Positions 1-9,127 of a stretch of 64,000 nt of DNA are shown piece by piece; positions within the stretch are counted from its first letter, which is position 1; each line of letters opens with the position of its first letter. Below the pieces are notes generated by a model. That model saw only the letters and a list, made by a program, of their open reading frames with translations. It was not told where the DNA came from and searched no databases. Location of the stretch: the NCBI GenBank assembly GCA_019637975.1, contig JAHBUR010000020.1, positions 21,017-85,016 of the forward strand, given 5' to 3'. Source of the stretch: Bacteroidota bacterium. GTDB taxonomy: Bacteria > Bacteroidota > Ignavibacteria > UBA10030 > UBA6906. The position numbers and the translations under genes are program-made.

Positions 1-43
1 TTGTTTGGATTTGATTTCGATTGAGATTATGGAAGGATATGCG

Positions 44-985
44 ATGAGGCTTCTGAGGGTTGTCATTCTTTCAGTTCTGTTCGCGCAGAGTTCGTTTGGC
101 GGAGATGGAGAACGGTCAGTTGTTCTTCAGCTTGCGACGCATCAACAAGCATTTACCGGAAACGTTCAGATTGATTTCTTTAATCCGCCGCAAGGGTTCT
201 CTGAAGCGATGCAGATGCAATCTGATGCACCGCCGGTCGAAGTGTCGCGCAAATCGCCGTGGCTGGCTGCCGGACTTTCCGCGCTGTTGCCGGGAGCCGG
301 CGAGTTCTATGCCGAAAGCTATTGGAAAGCTGCCGCGTTTCTCGCGATTGATATTGCTGCTTGGGGGCTTGCCTACCATTTCGACAAGAAGGGGGACCGG
401 CAGACCGACTTTTTCCAGGATTACGCAAATCAGAACTGGGATCCTGAGAAGTACGCCCAGTTTTCGTTCGACCACTATCTGACAACGCAGCAGCAAGATG
501 ACTTCCGGAACCGGTTGTTCAAGCCGGGCGCAACTCCTCGCGAGAGAGTGAATTGGAATGTGCTGAACGAAATGGAACGCGTTATTGCGGCTACAGCAGA
601 AGGCCGCTTCTATTCTCACACGCTGCCTCCCTTCGGCGATCAGCAGTACTACGAACTGATTGGAAAGTACCAGCAGTTTTATCAAGGTTGGAACGACGCC
701 GATCCTTCGCTCACAACCTACGCACTTATCGAAGCAAAAATCAAGACCGACCACACGAACTTCAAGTACTATTCTCTTGAACGCGGCAAGGCGAACGATT
801 TCTACACGACAGCAACAACGTACGTGACCATTGCGATTGTCAATCATGTGCTCAGTGCCGTTGACGCAGCCTGGACAGCCGCCAGCTACAACCGTAACCT
901 TCATGCATCTGTTCGCATGCAACATGTTCCGACATACCGGGGGTACGCGTTGATACCTGTTGCGCGGGTTGAGTATTCCTTCTGA
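44..985 (+). CDS. DUF5683-type exported protein
   Basis: A 313-residue exported protein resembling the DUF5683 family of Bacteroidota; its biochemical role is unknown. A hydrophobic signal peptide occupies residues 1-20. The family-like core is at about 71-110, where SPWLAAGLSALLPGAGEFYA is followed by YWKAAAFLAIDIAAW, i.e. a Pro/Gly-rich turn and a membrane-embedded helix. The C-terminus ends in an aromatic beta-strand-like tail (VEYSF), which would suit outer-membrane or periplasmic association (inference). ATG at 44 has GGAAGGA six bases upstream and is preferred over an in-frame TTG at 5 that would bury the signal peptide. It is convergent with the LptF/G-type genes and separated from them by a bidirectional terminator. 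Confidence 0.72.
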   Translation: MRLLRVVILSVLFAQSSFGGDGERSVVLQLATHQQAFTGNVQIDFFNPPQGFSEAMQMQSDAPPVEVSRKSPWLAAGLSALLPGAGEFYAESYWKAAAFLAIDIAAWGLAYHFDKKGDRQTDFFQDYANQNWDPEKYAQFSFDHYLTTQQQDDFRNRLFKPGATPRERVNWNVLNEMERVIAATAEGRFYSHTLPPFGDQQYYELIGKYQQFYQGWNDADPSLTTYALIEAKIKTDHTNFKYYSLERGKANDFYTTATTYVTIAIVNHVLSAVDAAWTAASYNRNLHASVRMQHVPTYRGYALIPVARVEYSF

Positions 986-1008
986 GGCTACCTGCAGGAA
1001 AGGACAAC

Positions 1009-1028
1009 AAGGCGCAGAAATGCGCCTT
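1009..1028. terminator. Bidirectional intrinsic terminator
   Basis: AAGGCGCA, loop GAAA, TGCGCCTT: an 8-bp perfect stem with a GNRA tetraloop, lying between two convergent genes. A T-rich tract follows on the plus side. Confidence 0.6.
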
Positions 1029-1030
1029 TG

Positions 1031-2116
1031 CTATTTTTGCACGCGGATGATGATGAACGCAGCGCCGACTAAAAAAAGAAGGTTTGCCATCCAAGCGGTA
1101 AGCAACGGATTGACATCGCCGTTGTAACCGAACACCTGGCTTACTTTCATGAAGATAAGATAGATGAAACAAATCAGCAGGCTGATGCCGAGTTGCACGC
1201 CAATTCCTCCACGCCGTTTCACCGACGCAAACGGAACCCCGAACAATACCACAATCACCGACGCAAACGGAAACGAAATTTTGCTGTGATAATCCACCAA
1301 CCAGCGCGAAACATCCTGCCCTGCACGGCGTTGATTGTCGATAAACTTCTCGAGAGCCCGATACTCCATTTCATCGGGTTGTTCCTGTTTCTTGCGCAAA
1401 TCTTCGGGGTCGAAATGGATCTTCTCCAGAAAGTGAATCTCGAATGCTTCGTAATGCTCCTTGTCGTCGGCGAACCAGCGCCTGACGCCTGACCGCATCA
1501 TCCACCGGTGGCCGGTGGAGTCCCATTCCATCGTCTGAGCATCGATGCGTCCAACCAGCATTGTGCGATTGGTGTCGTTGAAATCCTGAATACTCACGCG
1601 GCTTGCGGTCGAGCGGTATTCATCATAGTATCCTATGGAGAGAATGCGGGTCGGCGAGTCCTGAATGTAGATATTTGCCCCCGATCCGCTGACGGTGTTC
1701 TTCAGCAAATACACTCGCTCGAGCGTGAACTTGTGCTTGTTTGCTTTTGGAACGATCCAGCCGTTGAAGTACACGGACGCGATGCTGATGATGAATGCGA
1801 CAACAAGATAGGGGATGACGATTCTGTATAAACTCATGCCACCTGCTTTCATTGCCGTCAGTTCGTTCTGTGTTGACATTCGGGCGGTGACAAAGAGGCT
1901 CGCCAGCAACAAGGCAACCGGCATGATCAGTTTGATGATCTCCGGCATGAAATACAGGTAGTACGTGAGGATGATTTGGACTGATGCGTTTCTGTCGATA
2001 AAATCATCCAGGTTTTCCATCGCATCAATAACGATGAAGACAACGAGAACGCCCAACAGCGAAAAGAGTGTAGTCGTGAGGAATTGCCTGATGATATAGC
2101 GATCGATCAACTTCAT
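1031..2116 (-). CDS. LptF/LptG family permease (second of pair)
   Basis: 361-residue YjgP/YjgQ family membrane protein. In the family, LptF and LptG form the transmembrane part of the LptB2FG ABC transporter, which extracts lipopolysaccharide from the inner membrane. The N-terminus (MKLIDRYIIRQFLTTTLFSLLG) and the motif NELTAMKAGGMSLYRIVIPY at about 85-105 are typical; a periplasmic beta-jellyroll region follows and then C-terminal helices (SFPFASVIVVLFGVPFAS). The start at 2116 was chosen over the upstream in-frame extension because its ATG overlaps the TGA of the preceding permease gene (ATGA), indicating translational coupling. Whether it is LptF or LptG cannot be settled by eye, so no symbol is given. 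Confidence 0.9.
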   Translation of the reverse strand: MKLIDRYIIRQFLTTTLFSLLGVLVVFIVIDAMENLDDFIDRNASVQIILTYYLYFMPEIIKLIMPVALLLASLFVTARMSTQNELTAMKAGGMSLYRIVIPYLVVAFIISIASVYFNGWIVPKANKHKFTLERVYLLKNTVSGSGANIYIQDSPTRILSIGYYDEYRSTASRVSIQDFNDTNRTMLVGRIDAQTMEWDSTGHRWMMRSGVRRWFADDKEHYEAFEIHFLEKIHFDPEDLRKKQEQPDEMEYRALEKFIDNQRRAGQDVSRWLVDYHSKISFPFASVIVVLFGVPFASVKRRGGIGVQLGISLLICFIYLIFMKVSQVFGYNGDVNPLLTAWMANLLFLVGAAFIIIRVQK

Positions 2117-3579
2117 TCGGCAAACCGGGCATTGTACGATGCATCCTCCGGCATGTCCTTGCGCCAACGCTTCGGAATGAGTCTTCGCATAAAGCCCCAG
2201 TCGATAACCACGGCTTCTTTGCCGATACGCAGAGTCAGGTACACGCCGATGATGCCGAGTAGAATGTTGGCCGCCCACATGCCCCAGAATGGCGAGAGGA
2301 GATTGCGGTCGGCGAGTTTTTCTCCTCCAATCAGAAAAGCCCAGTACATCAGGAAAAATCCGAAGCTCAGGGTTGCGGCAATACCGAATCCTCCGCGCCG
2401 CGACATGATGCCCAGCGGTACACCCACCAGTACGAACACAATGCACGCAATCGGAATCGAGTACTTCTTGTGAATCTCCACTTTGTACTGGTCGATTCTT
2501 CTGTTTTCCATGTCGATACGCAGCAGCTCATTCTGCACAGTCGAGCTTGTGACACGAACGCGAGTCTCGGCTGATTCGGTTCCTCTGATGGTAGTCTGAA
2601 GAAGCTGTGCGGGCATGTTGAATGTGCCGAACGTGATTTGCCCCTCGGCAGGGGGTGCCGGTTTTTGGGGAACGAGGCCGGTGAGGAGGCGTTCCATATC
2701 CTGTGTCACAAGGTGCTGGAGGCCGGAGTCGAGCTTTTGTCTGGATTGTTGCAGGCTGTCAACAATACCCAGCATGACGTGTGCACTCAGCTCACGGTCG
2801 CCGCGCATCACCGTGCCTTCCTCGGTTCGCTCGAAATCGAATCCCTGTACATCTGTTACAATGCGGTGGTTCTCGAACCGGATGCGTTTGTACTCGACCA
2901 TGTTCGCAAGGTTGAGTTCGTGGATCTCGCCCCTGTGCAAATCCATAATGAGCTTGCGGGTATCCTGGGAAAAGGAGATTGTTCCCCGTTCGGCAGTGAT
3001 AACGACGTTGGAATTCGGATTCGTATAGTCGTACAGTGTGATCCCTTCAAGGTCGTTGCTCTTCTCGAACGTCTTCTTCACAAGCATGCTGTATCCCTGA
3101 ATCTCCTGGGAGAACAGGCCTGCAACCATGCTGAACGTTGGTCGCTTGCGGCGGATATCCATCGTCAGCGTCTTGGCGCGGTGGTTTGCTTCCGGCAGAA
3201 CGTCATTATTGAACACCACGAGCAATGTCGCCAGAATTCCCGCAGTCACAACTACAGGCGCCATCATCCGGTAAATGCTCACGCCGCTTGCTTTCATCGC
3301 AGTGATTTCGTTTCGTGATGAAAGATCGCCGAATGCCATGAGTACGGCAACCAATACGGACATTGGCACGGCAAGGACAAGCATCCAAGCAAGATTCAGT
3401 GTGATGAGTTCAAAGATCGTCCATGCGCTCAATCCCTTTCCCACAAGCTGATCGATAAACTTCATTACAAATTGAAGGAGAAACAGGAACATCAGCGTGC
3501 AAAGCGAGAAGAGAAACGGTCCGATGTGGGCGCGCAGGAGGTAGAATGAAAGATGTCGCGGAAAGACGTGAAGCTTCAT
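2113..3579 (-). CDS. LptF/LptG family permease (first of pair)
   Basis: 488-residue YjgP/YjgQ permease, the likely partner of the gene just downstream in an LPS-export LptB2FG complex. Hydrophobic helices fill residues 20-110, with the family signature RNEITAMKASGVSIYRMM at about 90-107. A long periplasmic domain follows, then a conserved IPIACIVFVLVGVPLGIMSR segment near 385-405 and two final helices. It is longer than proteobacterial LptF (about 360 residues) because the periplasmic part is extended, including a Q/R-rich stretch around 280-330; this seems common in Bacteroidota. Its stop overlaps the next start by 4 bp. Its own start overlaps the stop of a small upstream ORF in the same ATGA manner. 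Confidence 0.9.
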   Translation of the reverse strand: MKLHVFPRHLSFYLLRAHIGPFLFSLCTLMFLFLLQFVMKFIDQLVGKGLSAWTIFELITLNLAWMLVLAVPMSVLVAVLMAFGDLSSRNEITAMKASGVSIYRMMAPVVVTAGILATLLVVFNNDVLPEANHRAKTLTMDIRRKRPTFSMVAGLFSQEIQGYSMLVKKTFEKSNDLEGITLYDYTNPNSNVVITAERGTISFSQDTRKLIMDLHRGEIHELNLANMVEYKRIRFENHRIVTDVQGFDFERTEEGTVMRGDRELSAHVMLGIVDSLQQSRQKLDSGLQHLVTQDMERLLTGLVPQKPAPPAEGQITFGTFNMPAQLLQTTIRGTESAETRVRVTSSTVQNELLRIDMENRRIDQYKVEIHKKYSIPIACIVFVLVGVPLGIMSRRGGFGIAATLSFGFFLMYWAFLIGGEKLADRNLLSPFWGMWAANILLGIIGVYLTLRIGKEAVVIDWGFMRRLIPKRWRKDMPEDASYNARFAE

Positions 3580-3908
3580 GCATCAATATACTTGAGTAAG
3601 GAGTTTTTTCCAAGGAACAACCGGGGAAGGAAGGCTTGAAAGATATGCTCTGCCAAATCCCCGAACTTGTTCCCCCGCAGGAAGTTGTGGAGCATTTTAT
3701 ACACAACAAATGGCTTGATATTTAGACGACAATTCTCTACGTTAATGCAGCCGAGCCCGGTTTTTCGGTCCCACATCCAAGGAGGATTGACCATATCGAT
3801 TGCTTTTGCTAATGCATGGAAACGCCCGTCTTCGGAGTGTTGCAGGTAGAGGACCGAAGCGTGGTTCATCCACAGATGCAGAGGTCGGACACCATCACCA
3901 CTCCGCAC
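3576..3908 (-). CDS. Unrecognised ORF coupled to the permease genes
   Basis: 110-codon ORF from GTG at 3908, unrecognised. Its composition is protein-like (aromatic and basic, with WMNHASVLYLQHSEDGRFHA and NPPWMWDRKTGLG), and its TGA overlaps the ATG of the following permease gene, the same coupling seen between the two permeases. The reading frame stays open upstream of the GTG to about 3996, across the start of the divergent sprA gene, so the true start is uncertain; it could be the remnant of a longer gene trimmed by rearrangement. No signal peptide or membrane segment is seen. It could still be a chance ORF. Confidence 0.35.
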   Translation of the reverse strand: MRSGDGVRPLHLWMNHASVLYLQHSEDGRFHALAKAIDMVNPPWMWDRKTGLGCINVENCRLNIKPFVVYKMLHNFLRGNKFGDLAEHIFQAFLPRLFLGKNSLLKYIDA

Positions 3909-3940
3909 AAACTTAGTCCACCGCTCAGGGCATATACATT

Positions 3941-6900
3941 TTGAGAATCGACGTGGTTTTTCTTTTCCGGAGTCTCCTTCGTGTTTTGCACGCGCATCCC
4001 GTCAGGGTTGTTGCGCTTTTCTTCTCGATTGTCTTTGCGGGGCTGGTGTTCCTTTCTCCCGATTCAACTTCGGGATTCTATCGTCCTGCCTCGCACTATG
4101 AGTCTCTGTTTCCTCCGCCGGATTCCATTCCCGGAGGTGTAGTGACAAAAACTCAACCCGGCGACCCGCAATTTCCTACTTCAATCCGATCAAGAACCGG
4201 AGGGAGAAGTATCGGCGGAGCAAGCGGACAGTTCTCCAGCCCGACCTCACGCACAAGTGAAACCCCGGCATTCGAGGATACCACCTGGGTTGTGTACCTG
4301 GATTCCACCGCACGGCTTGAGCATTGGAAGTACAAGCGCTACGATCCGCCGCAGGTGCAGCTTTTTCCGGACCGGGTGTATCCGTTGTTTACCAGCCCAA
4401 CACAAACACCGGTACGCCATCAGGTTACTGCGGATTCAGCAGTATCGAGACTGTTTTTCAGCACGAAGATTGGTAATGAGGATGTGAAGATTCCCGTCAG
4501 TCTCACGCTCAAGGAATATATTGCCGAGCGGCAGAAATATGAACGCCGGAAGTTGTTCGCCGACGAGGCACGAAAGCCGAAAACTCTCGCGTTGAAGAAA
4601 GACATCGGCGACGTCTTTTCCAGCTTCACCAAGATTCAAATTCCGGTTCCGGCGAACCCGATCATGAGCATCTTCGGCAAGCCCGAAATCAATCTGCAAA
4701 TCAGCGGCGCCGTTGATATTCGGGCAGGTTTCCGTTCCACGAAGAACGATCAGCAGACAATCAACGTTTTCGATCAAACACGGAACGAGCCGGATTTCAA
4801 TCAGGAAGTGCAAGTGGCAGTCAACGGCACGATCGGAGACAAGCTGAATATCCTTGCCGACTGGAACACGCAGCGTACATTCGAGTTCGAGAATCAACTC
4901 AAAATCAAATATACAGGCTACGAAGACGAGATTGTGCAGAGCATTGAGGCCGGGAACGTTTCGCTTCAAACCCCCTCGGCGTTGATCGGTCAAAGCGCCG
5001 CGCTGTTCGGCATCAAAGCCAAATTGCAGACGGGCCCGCTGACCCTGACCACAATTGCGTCGCAAAAGAAAGGGCAAATCAAAGAGGTTGAAGCCAAAGG
5101 TGGCGCTCAAGAGAATCCGTTTTCGATTGATGCATACGACTATGCCACGAATTACTATTTTGTTGATACATCGTACCGTCCTCTTTTTGAGCCTTACTAC
5201 CTGAATGATCCTGCGACCGTAAATTCCGGTAGCCAGATTCTCGAAGAGGAAGTGTGGGTGTTCTTCTCAGGCAACGATCAAACGCAAATTCTGAACTCGC
5301 GGCAGGCGTCCGTTCATATTGTGCTGGATCCGAGACCTGCCGGCGGTTACGGAGACTCGCTGCGGCTTGCTAACGATCCACCAGGAAGGGTGGAGAACCT
5401 TCGAATGCGTCGACTTCTTGCCAGTGAATATGAACTCATGGGGGATGGCTATATCGGTGTTATTGCCCTGAATGCCGTCAGCGACCAGCAAACCGTCGGT
5501 ATTGCCTATCGCACGGCCGACGGCAGGCAGTACGGCGATTTGTCTCGCGATATCCCCGCGCAGGATACCTCGCGCACATTCGTTCTGAAGATGGTTAAAC
5601 CAAAGAATCTGAATTCCGTCGGCCCGCGATACGATATTGCCTGGAGGCAGATGTTGAAGAACATCTACTCGCTCAGGCTGAGGAACATCCGCAAGGCCGG
5701 GTTTGAGTTGGATGTGTACCGGCGACAAGACGGTCAAGACCCGGTGAATATCATACAGAACGAGCGGCTTCTGCGTGTGTTGGGTGTTGACAGATTTAAC
5801 GCTGATGATTCACCCGCACCAAACGGCGATAATGTGTTCGATTTTCGTCCCAACAGAACCGTAAAGGAATCGCGCGCCGAAATTATCTTCCCGTACCTCG
5901 AGCCCTTCGGCAGCGGGCTTGTCCAGTATTTTCTGTCGCTCAATCCTCCTGTTGCCATTGATCCGGAGGTGTATGGTTTTCGCGAAATTTACGACACAAC
6001 AAAAACTGTTGCGCAGCAGAGCATCCGGAACAAGTACCTCATCCAGGGTAAAGCGACGGGTGAAACGAGTTCGAAATATAACTTGGGCTTCAACGTTGTG
6101 GAAGGAAGTGTTCGAGTCTACCTGCGTGACCGGCTTTTGACGCCCAACGTCGATTATTCGGTTGACTATATTCTCGGCGAGGTTGTTATTCGCAATCCCG
6201 AAGCGCTGGTACCGGGCGCACAGTTGCAAATCAAGTACGAGCAGAACGATTTGTTCCAGCTTGCTTCGAAAACGTTGTTTGGGGCGAGGGGCGACTTGTT
6301 TGTTTCGCAAAGCACGAATTTCGGGTTCACTGTTCTCAGTCTGAACCAACAATCCTTGAGCGACAAAGTACGGTTGGGGGAAGAGCCGAACAAGAACACC
6401 ATTGTCGGGTTTGACGGGCAAACAACCATCAAACTTCCGTTTCTTACCAGTGCCATTGATGCGTTGCCGGGAATTCAAACCCGGGAACTTTCCGATTTCA
6501 AACTCGCGGCAGAGGCCGCCTATGTCTCTCCTGACCCGAACACAAGAAAGAGCACAATTTCCGGCGATGGTGGTTCGGGTATCGCGTACATCGACGACTT
6601 TGAAGGCTCACGTCGTACGATTCCGCTCGGAACCAACTATGCCCAGTGGTTTCAGGCGAGCCCGCCGGTTGATACCTCGTTAGGGGTGAATGATACTTCC
6701 AGGATGAATTATAAGGCAAAGACAATCTGGTACAACGTGTACAATCTGGTCCAACTGACCGACGTATATCCGGACAAACTTGCTGGAAGCGCGGCAAGCA
6801 ACCGGCTGACCGTGATGGATGTGAAATACCACCCGACCCAGCGGGGCATGTACAACTACAATCGTGGTTCAATAGCCGATTCATTGCAGCTCAGAAACTG

Positions 6901-9127
6901 GGGCGGCATCATGAGGCCGATTTCCATCGCAGGTACGAACCTGATCACGGAGAACATCAATTTCATTGAAATCTGGATGATGGTGGGGGCAAATGGAGCG
7001 AGGCCTGGGATGGATCCAGGAAAAATGTACGTTGATCTTGGCTCAATTAGCGAAGATGCTATCCCGAACAGAATTTTGAATACAGAAGACAAAGTGTCAC
7101 CACCCGGAACTAATAGGGAAGGGACGATAAACTACACTCTCCAACCGTGGGAAGATGTCGGCCTTGACATGCTTACGAATGCCGAAGAACTCGCCCTCTA
7201 CGGCGACCTGAACGGAAATGGGGACCCGAGCGGCGACGATTACGCGTACACACCCAACTCCTTTGACTACAGTCGTGTCAACGGGACGGAAAACAACCGG
7301 ACAAGCCAAAATGGATTGTATCCCGATACCGAAGATCTGAATTCAGACGGTACGTTAAACGAAGCCAATTCGTATTTTCGCTATGAAATCTCACTGGATA
7401 CTGTGCGAGCACGAAACCCCAACATTGTTGGAGGGGGTATTGGAACGAGTGTCTACTACCAATTTAGAATTCCGATTCGTGAATACAATTCTGTAGTTGG
7501 ATCACCGACATTTGAGAATGTTGAGTCTATCCGCCTTTCATTTCAGAATGAAGCAGATTCCGTTTTTCTACGCATTGCCGATTTCTCCCTTGTCGGAAAC
7601 CAATGGCAGGAATTGGACAAAGAGGATCCGACGTTCGCGGTGAGCATAGTAGGTATCGAAGAAAACTCGAACATTTATGCATCGCCGCCGGGCGTTATCC
7701 GGGAACGGGACAAGACGCGTCCCGAGGAACAAATCTACGCTAACGAGCAATCCCTCGCCCTCATTCTGAGAGGGGTTCCCGACGGACAAGCGCGGCAAGC
7801 CGTAAAGTATTACACGACCCGTCCGCTGGATTTGTTCAACTACCGGACGATGAAGATGTACGTTCACGGCGATGAGCAATTCCACTACGTTGATGTGAAC
7901 AATTATGATGCGGAATTCTTCTTCCGCTTCGGTGCCGATTCGCTGAACTACTACGAGTACCGGTCGCCGATTCATCCAGCGTCGCCGCTTCTGCCCGGCG
8001 ACCCGGTCGAGGTGAAATCCGAGAAACTGTGGAATGCGCTCAACAATGTTGAGATTCGGTTTCAGGATCTTACCGCAATCAAGCAGGGAAGGGATTCACT
8101 CACGCAATTTGTAGAACGTGTCGTACCCGGAGGCCCTCCCGGTGCCGTGTACCGCGTACTGGGAAATCCGTCTCTCACACAAGTCCGTTACATGTCGGTC
8201 GGTGTTGCGAACCCGATGGGCAAAGGCACAGTTGATTCGTTATTCGGACAGGTGTGGGTGAACGAGCTGCGTCTTATTGACGTGGATGATTCGCCCGGCT
8301 GGGCATACAGGTTTGATGCAAGCGTGAAGCTTGCCGACCTCGGAATGGTGTCGTTCAACTACTCGAAGGTGGATCCCAATTTTCACTCCATTGAACAGCG
8401 GTTCGGATCTCGGCAAACGGGCACGAATTGGGGCATAGCGGCAAACGTTGACTTCGGCAAGTTTTTCCCGTCGAATTGGGCCGGGACAACTCTTCCCATT
8501 TCCTACTCACATACTGAGGGCCTCATCAGGCCGAAGTACCTGCCAAGTTCGGATGTGTTGGTGAGTGAAGCTGCCCGGCTTGAAAAGGAGCGCCTCATTG
8601 CGAAGGGATATTCAGAGGAATATGCGAGTGCGGCCGCGGCGCAACTTGTGCTTGACGCGGAGACGTACCGTACATCCGATTCATGGGCGGCGCCCAATTT
8701 CAGGATTGCACTTCCTTCTGACGAATGGTGGATTCGTGATACGTGGAACAAGCTGACTTTCGGATTCAACTACACGAAATCGAGAGAGAGAAATCCGACT
8801 ACAGCGTACAGATTATCGTGGCAATGGAGTGCCCGGATTCAATACCAGCTTGCGTTCAGTCCCGATTACTTCATTCAGCCCTTCAAGAGTATTTTTGCGG
8901 GTCTCTGGTTTCTGGATGACTACAAGGATATGAAGATCTGGTTTGCGCCGCAAAGCTTCAGTTGGTCGTTGAGCGCAAACCGCTCTCGCGACAGGTCGCT
9001 ACAGCGAACGGTGGGATCGCAGGAACAGATCAATCGCAATTTCAATACAACTCGATCATTGGGATTTGCCTGGAAGTTGACGGAAGGGGGTTTGCTGAAC
9101 CTTTCCGGTGACTACAGGTTTTTTTGA
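3941..9127 (+). CDS. sprA: SprA, T9SS outer-membrane translocon, N-terminal part
   Basis: First 1728 codons of a SprA-type protein. SprA forms the very large outer-membrane beta-barrel through which T9SS substrates leave the periplasm, and is needed for gliding in flavobacteria. The N-terminus has an export signal (hydrophobic residues about 20-42). The body shows many alternating-hydrophobic strands and SprA-like segments such as LADWNTQRTFEFENQLKIKY and GYEDEIVQSIEAGNVSLQTP near residues 305-345. The frame stops at TGA 9125-9127 straight after a seven-T run, while homologous sequence continues in other frames to 10964. Together about 2340 residues are encoded, close to the size of known SprA. 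The TTG start at 3941 is tentative; no convincing ribosome-binding site is visible. Confidence 0.9.
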   Translation: MRIDVVFLFRSLLRVLHAHPVRVVALFFSIVFAGLVFLSPDSTSGFYRPASHYESLFPPPDSIPGGVVTKTQPGDPQFPTSIRSRTGGRSIGGASGQFSSPTSRTSETPAFEDTTWVVYLDSTARLEHWKYKRYDPPQVQLFPDRVYPLFTSPTQTPVRHQVTADSAVSRLFFSTKIGNEDVKIPVSLTLKEYIAERQKYERRKLFADEARKPKTLALKKDIGDVFSSFTKIQIPVPANPIMSIFGKPEINLQISGAVDIRAGFRSTKNDQQTINVFDQTRNEPDFNQEVQVAVNGTIGDKLNILADWNTQRTFEFENQLKIKYTGYEDEIVQSIEAGNVSLQTPSALIGQSAALFGIKAKLQTGPLTLTTIASQKKGQIKEVEAKGGAQENPFSIDAYDYATNYYFVDTSYRPLFEPYYLNDPATVNSGSQILEEEVWVFFSGNDQTQILNSRQASVHIVLDPRPAGGYGDSLRLANDPPGRVENLRMRRLLASEYELMGDGYIGVIALNAVSDQQTVGIAYRTADGRQYGDLSRDIPAQDTSRTFVLKMVKPKNLNSVGPRYDIAWRQMLKNIYSLRLRNIRKAGFELDVYRRQDGQDPVNIIQNERLLRVLGVDRFNADDSPAPNGDNVFDFRPNRTVKESRAEIIFPYLEPFGSGLVQYFLSLNPPVAIDPEVYGFREIYDTTKTVAQQSIRNKYLIQGKATGETSSKYNLGFNVVEGSVRVYLRDRLLTPNVDYSVDYILGEVVIRNPEALVPGAQLQIKYEQNDLFQLASKTLFGARGDLFVSQSTNFGFTVLSLNQQSLSDKVRLGEEPNKNTIVGFDGQTTIKLPFLTSAIDALPGIQTRELSDFKLAAEAAYVSPDPNTRKSTISGDGGSGIAYIDDFEGSRRTIPLGTNYAQWFQASPPVDTSLGVNDTSRMNYKAKTIWYNVYNLVQLTDVYPDKLAGSAASNRLTVMDVKYHPTQRGMYNYNRGSIADSLQLRNWGGIMRPISIAGTNLITENINFIEIWMMVGANGARPGMDPGKMYVDLGSISEDAIPNRILNTEDKVSPPGTNREGTINYTLQPWEDVGLDMLTNAEELALYGDLNGNGDPSGDDYAYTPNSFDYSRVNGTENNRTSQNGLYPDTEDLNSDGTLNEANSYFRYEISLDTVRARNPNIVGGGIGTSVYYQFRIPIREYNSVVGSPTFENVESIRLSFQNEADSVFLRIADFSLVGNQWQELDKEDPTFAVSIVGIEENSNIYASPPGVIRERDKTRPEEQIYANEQSLALILRGVPDGQARQAVKYYTTRPLDLFNYRTMKMYVHGDEQFHYVDVNNYDAEFFFRFGADSLNYYEYRSPIHPASPLLPGDPVEVKSEKLWNALNNVEIRFQDLTAIKQGRDSLTQFVERVVPGGPPGAVYRVLGNPSLTQVRYMSVGVANPMGKGTVDSLFGQVWVNELRLIDVDDSPGWAYRFDASVKLADLGMVSFNYSKVDPNFHSIEQRFGSRQTGTNWGIAANVDFGKFFPSNWAGTTLPISYSHTEGLIRPKYLPSSDVLVSEAARLEKERLIAKGYSEEYASAAAAQLVLDAETYRTSDSWAAPNFRIALPSDEWWIRDTWNKLTFGFNYTKSRERNPTTAYRLSWQWSARIQYQLAFSPDYFIQPFKSIFAGLWFLDDYKDMKIWFAPQSFSWSLSANRSRDRSLQRTVGSQEQINRNFNTTRSLGFAWKLTEGGLLNLSGDYRFF

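Noticed and set aside
2638..3318. 226-codon plus-strand ORF antisense to the first permease
   Set aside because: It lies wholly within the permease gene, has no signal or domain, and the opposite-strand family match is strong.
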